From Saprospiraceae bacterium (GTDB lineage: Bacteria > Bacteroidota > Bacteroidia > Chitinophagales > Saprospiraceae), in NCBI GenBank assembly GCA_022448955.1, contig JAKVCU010000055.1:1-64000 (forward strand): a DNA stretch of 64,000 nucleotides. The letters are read 5' to 3'. The notes under the pieces are model-generated. The model was given only the letters and a program-made list of their open reading frames with translations. It had not been told where the DNA came from and searched no databases. Of this stretch, positions 61,186 to 64,000 are shown one piece after another. The position numbers and the translations under genes are program-made. How positions within the stretch are numbered: position 1 is the first letter of the stretch; each line of letters begins with the position of its first letter.

Positions 61186-61198
61186 TTAATATTTGAAT

Positions 61199-61717
61199 AT
61201 GGAAACTCAAGATATCTACCATAGATTCAGTAACGAACTTTACTTTTTTATTCTCAAAAAAGTACAACACAAGAATATAGCTAATGATATTCTCCAAAAT
61301 ACTTTTTTAAAAGTTCATAAAAACCTTTCAAATCTGAAGGAAGAAAAAAAAGTTAAAGGATGGATTTTCCAAATTGCCCGAAACGAAATCGTCAATTATG
61401 TTAATGCTGAATCCATTTATAGAGATAAATCAAGCACCAAAGAAGAGCCCCTTTTAGATGGTCCGCAATTTGCCTGTTGCTTTGACAAATTTATTAATGA
61501 ACTACCTGACATTTACCGAGAAGTTATTGAAATGGTGTATATCAAGGGGCAAAAACAAAAAGATGTTGCAATAATATTGGATATAAGTCTAGAAAATACA
61601 AAAGCAAGAATTAGAAGAGCCAAGGACTTACTAAAGAAAAGGTTTAAGGAATGCTGTAAATATGAACTCAACAAAAAGGGTAAATTAACTGGAGAATCCA
61701 ATTGTTCAATATGTTAA
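61199..61717 (+). CDS. sigZ: ECF sigma factor, SigZ type, with cysteine-rich C-terminus
   Basis: A 172-residue ECF sigma factor from the ATG at 61199 (a TTG at 61193 is possible). Region 2 is YHRFSNELYFFILKKVQHKN...FQIARNEIVNYVNA and region 4 ELPDIYREVIEMVYIKGQKQKDVAIILDIS, KARIRRAKDLLK. The end CCKYELNKKGKLTGESNCSIC has Cys152, 153, 169 and 172 (CC...CxxC); the CC-aromatic-G pattern agrees with SigZ, but the final CxxC makes a possible metal-binding site. In CorE-type sigma factors a C-terminal Cys-rich domain senses copper, cadmium or zinc directly. No anti-sigma gene follows. Co-directional with the Cys-rich peptide, 47 bases apart. Confidence 0.88.
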   Translation: METQDIYHRFSNELYFFILKKVQHKNIANDILQNTFLKVHKNLSNLKEEKKVKGWIFQIARNEIVNYVNAESIYRDKSSTKEEPLLDGPQFACCFDKFINELPDIYREVIEMVYIKGQKQKDVAIILDISLENTKARIRRAKDLLKKRFKECCKYELNKKGKLTGESNCSIC

Positions 61718-62219
61718 AAGTGATCAGAATAAATCCAAGATCGATCGATTTATACCTACACCTAAAGGATATACACAAGTAGACATTAGTGGTTTGGTAG
61801 GATGCAAGCCTTTTTAAATCTTCATTGCATTTTTCAGTCCAGAGGTCAAAAGCAGTTGAACCATCTGAGAGAGAGTGTTCAAAGCTATGATCCTTCAAAA
61901 CAGCTGATAAAAAGTCAGCTACCAATATTTTTTTAGTTTTTAGCAATTATGCAACCATACCTAAATATTCGGGATGTTTATTATTGATGCTAAGGGATGA
62001 CGCACTCCTTTTAGAATGCATTGAATAATAATTTGCTGTATTCGAGCAGAATAGGCTTAACTGATTGATTCTCACACTAGTTTTAATGTTGCTCTAAAAG
62101 ATAAATTACTAGACTTTCATAAATAGACGGCATCTTTGAAAATTTAGAATTGTCGTCAATAACAAAAATAGAACTAGGTCATTTTATTACATTGCGGCAT
62201 TCTTTACAAAAAATAGATT
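61718..62219. other. Intergenic region without a supported gene
   Basis: 502 bases with no convincing gene. A minus-strand frame at 61668-61946 (92 codons) overlaps the sigma gene and has no recognisable family. AGCTGA/TCAGCT hairpin at ~61900. No repeat from the other families is seen. Confidence 0.5.
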
Positions 62220-64000
62220 ATGAATAGACTTTTATTCGTCACATTACTTCTTTTATTTAGCTATTCTTTATTTGCGCAAGTAGATGGAGAATTTGCAAAG
62301 AATAATTATGATAAGCAAGAAGTATACATTACCATGCGTGATGGTGTACGCTTATTTACTTCCATTTACACCCCTAAGGATCAATCTAAGACCTATCCTA
62401 TTCTAATTAAAAGAACCCCTTACAGCTGCCGTCCCTATGGTACCGACCAATACCCCAATATTCTAGGTCCTAACCGTTATATAATGCAAGAAGGCTATAT
62501 TGTAGTTTATCAAGATGTAAGAGGAAGATGGATGTCTGAAGGTGATTATGATAATATGCGTCCGCATGTACCAAATAAAAAATCTAAGGTTGATATTGAT
62601 GAAAGTTCTGATACTTATGACACGATTGATTGGTTGATTAAAAATGTCCAAAACAACAATGGTAAGGCAGGTATTTGGGGTATTTCATACCCTGGGTTTT
62701 ATGCGACGGCTGCCTCTGTGGAGGCGCATCCAGCGCTGAAAGCTTCTTCACCACAAGCATGTATCGGTGATTTTTATTTTGATGACTTTCACCACAATGG
62801 TGCTTATCTCTTGAGTTATTGGAGGGCAACTGCTGTTTTTGGCTATCAAACAACAGAACCAACTAAAACGTCTTGGTATACTGCCCCAAATTTGGGGACG
62901 CCTGATCAATATCAATTCTTTTTAGATGCAGGTCCTTTGTCTAATTTGGATAAATACTACGAGGACAATTTTTTCTGGCAGCAGCTTCGGAACCACCCTG
63001 ACTATGATGAGTTCTGGCAAAAAAGAGGTATTATTCAACACCTTAAAGATATTACTCCTGCTATGATGATCGTTGGAGGATGGTTTGATGCAGAAGATCT
63101 TTATGGCCCATTAACGACTTATCAGACGATTGAAAAAAATAATCCAGCTACTTATAATACCATTGTCATGGGGCCATGGAGTCATGGCGACTGGTCCAGA
63201 AGAAGACAGCGCCAAGCCGTGGGTAACGTTTATTTTGGTGATTATATCTCAGATTATTACCAATTTAATATTGAACGTCCATTTTTTCATCATTTCTTGA
63301 AGGAAGATGGAGAGTCTTCTCCCTTGCCAGAAGCTCACATGTACGACACTGGAAAAAAAGAGTGGAGCTCTTTTGAGCAATGGCCACCTAATAATACGAA
63401 GAAAAAGAAATGGTACCTGAAAGATGGTGATTTAAAAGAAAACCTAAGCAGAGCTGCTGAAACAGCAGCTACTTACGTCAGTGATCCTGCCAAGCCTGTG
63501 CCATATTCTGAAGATATCAAGGTGGTATTTACGCCAAGAAAATTCATGTCTGATGATCAACGATTTGCCGCAAGGCGCCCAGATGTTATTACCTTCGAAA
63601 CCGAAGTCTTAACTGAAGATGTTACACTTGCAGGGCCGATTAACGCATATCTTGTCGTTTCAACTACGGGTACAGATGCCGATTGGGTAGTTAAAGTAAT
63701 TGATGTATTCCCTCCAGATCATGAAGATTACAAAGAAACGCAGGATCATCTCAGAATGGGTAACTACCACATGATGGTACGCTCGGAGGTAATGCGTGGC
63801 AAGTACCGCGAAAGTTTCGTTCAGCCCAAAGCCTTCATACCAGAAGAGCAAACGGCAGTTAATTTCAAATTACAGGACGTATATCATACCTTCAAGAAAG
63901 GGCATAAAATTCAGATTCAGATTCAAAGCACTTGGTTTCCATACATTGATTTGAACCCGCAAACTTTCGTCAAAAATATCTTTGATGCTAAGGAAAGTGA
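62220..64000 (+). CDS. CocE/NonD family hydrolase (X-Pro dipeptidyl-peptidase S15), 3' end missing
   Basis: At least 593 residues, running off the end of the window. Signal NRLLFVTLLLLFSYSLFAQ, then EVYITMRDGVRLFTSIYTP, IVVYQDVRGRWMSEGDYDNM, and the nucleophile in GIWGISYPGFYA (GxSY). The MIVGGWFDAEDL segment gives the Asp, WSHGDWS the His. The C-terminal jelly-roll typical of CocE/NonD enzymes begins with FETEVLTEDVTLAGPIN. These exported enzymes hydrolyse esters, amides or X-Pro peptides. Divergent from nothing; upstream gap of 502 bases. Family sure, substrate unknown. Confidence 0.93.
   Translation, partial: MNRLLFVTLLLLFSYSLFAQVDGEFAKNNYDKQEVYITMRDGVRLFTSIYTPKDQSKTYPILIKRTPYSCRPYGTDQYPNILGPNRYIMQEGYIVVYQDVRGRWMSEGDYDNMRPHVPNKKSKVDIDESSDTYDTIDWLIKNVQNNNGKAGIWGISYPGFYATAASVEAHPALKASSPQACIGDFYFDDFHHNGAYLLSYWRATAVFGYQTTEPTKTSWYTAPNLGTPDQYQFFLDAGPLSNLDKYYEDNFFWQQLRNHPDYDEFWQKRGIIQHLKDITPAMMIVGGWFDAEDLYGPLTTYQTIEKNNPATYNTIVMGPWSHGDWSRRRQRQAVGNVYFGDYISDYYQFNIERPFFHHFLKEDGESSPLPEAHMYDTGKKEWSSFEQWPPNNTKKKKWYLKDGDLKENLSRAAETAATYVSDPAKPVPYSEDIKVVFTPRKFMSDDQRFAARRPDVITFETEVLTEDVTLAGPINAYLVVSTTGTDADWVVKVIDVFPPDHEDYKETQDHLRMGNYHMMVRSEVMRGKYRESFVQPKAFIPEEQTAVNFKLQDVYHTFKKGHKIQIQIQSTWFPYIDLNPQTFVKNIFDAKES

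Noticed and set aside
61668-61946. Minus-strand 92-codon frame downstream of the sigma factor
   Set aside because: It overlaps the sigma gene's 3' end, has no recognisable family and lacks a supportive promoter; it may be decayed sequence but cannot be supported.
1-64000. CRISPR array, prophage, integrase or known defence island
   Set aside because: No regularly spaced repeats, transposase, integrase, restriction or phage structural genes were found; the lone EVE protein is the housekeeping type.

Overview
The window is a stretch of low-GC chromosome from a member of the Bacteroidota, most likely of the Saprospiria. The evidence is: two choice-of-anchor B (LVIVD) proteins and a PQQ-type dehydrogenase ending in type IX secretion sorting domains; a trypsin-like protease ending in the dockerin-like domain common in Saprospiraceae; TAnnTTTG-type -7 promoter boxes; and many exported proteins with Bacteroidota-style signal peptides. 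No rRNA, complete tRNA, CRISPR array, transposase or phage gene was found. Almost all genes look chromosomal and housekeeping or scavenging in character, and the accessory content consists of small non-coding repeats.

Layout. 1-8.4 kb: end of pyrF, a TonB-C-domain protein, a two-subunit molybdenum hydroxylase, an exonuclease/GIY-YIG nuclease, a NamZ-like muramidase and an exported pirin. 8.7-14 kb: two exported amidohydrolases, one fused to a beta-propeller, separated by a MITE-like palindrome. 14-24 kb: 2OG-Fe(II) oxygenase, SnoaL-like protein, MDR oxidoreductase, VOC lipoprotein, serine hydrolase, a GT39 glycosyltransferase coupled to an alpha/beta hydrolase, an M24 aminopeptidase and a bifunctional nuclease. 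24-36 kb: tricorn protease homologue, SPFH lipoprotein, cytoplasmic THI5-like protein, LytTR regulator, a histidine kinase overlapping an LVIVD gene, trmD and an FKBP. 36-46 kb: ubiX, thioredoxin, DUF4956, PQQ-type dehydrogenase, EVE, then miaA, an MFS transporter and menI. 46-58 kb: second LVIVD protein, P-loop/GNAT pair, trypsin-like protease, M49 and S9 peptidases, and a GH3 beta-glucosidase. 58-64 kb: NUDIX-HTH regulator divergent from GH3, xseA-xseB, a metallothionein-like peptide next to a cysteine-tailed ECF sigma factor, and a truncated CocE/NonD hydrolase.

How the genes work together. Seven or more peptidases plus GH3, NamZ and amidohydrolases fit a heterotroph that digests protein, polysaccharide and cell-wall debris outside the cytoplasm. 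The clearest regulatory unit is 55.9-59.5 kb, where a NUDIX-type regulator and GH3 diverge around two matching operator palindromes that overlap TATATTTG boxes on both strands.

Most worth following up: (1) the 38-residue, 14-cysteine peptide (61035-61151) upstream of a SigZ-type sigma factor that itself ends in CC...CxxC, a possible metal or thiol sensing unit; (2) two copies of a ~182-bp nested-palindrome repeat, one of which supplies the pyrF stop codon; (3) a ~181-bp MITE-like palindrome at 10567-10747; (4) a third repeat family at 24.3 and 31.1-31.3 kb; (5) a MiaA carrying a GNAT-like C-terminal extension; (6) a strong terminator for one gene embedded in the coding sequence of its convergent neighbour at 49.0 kb.
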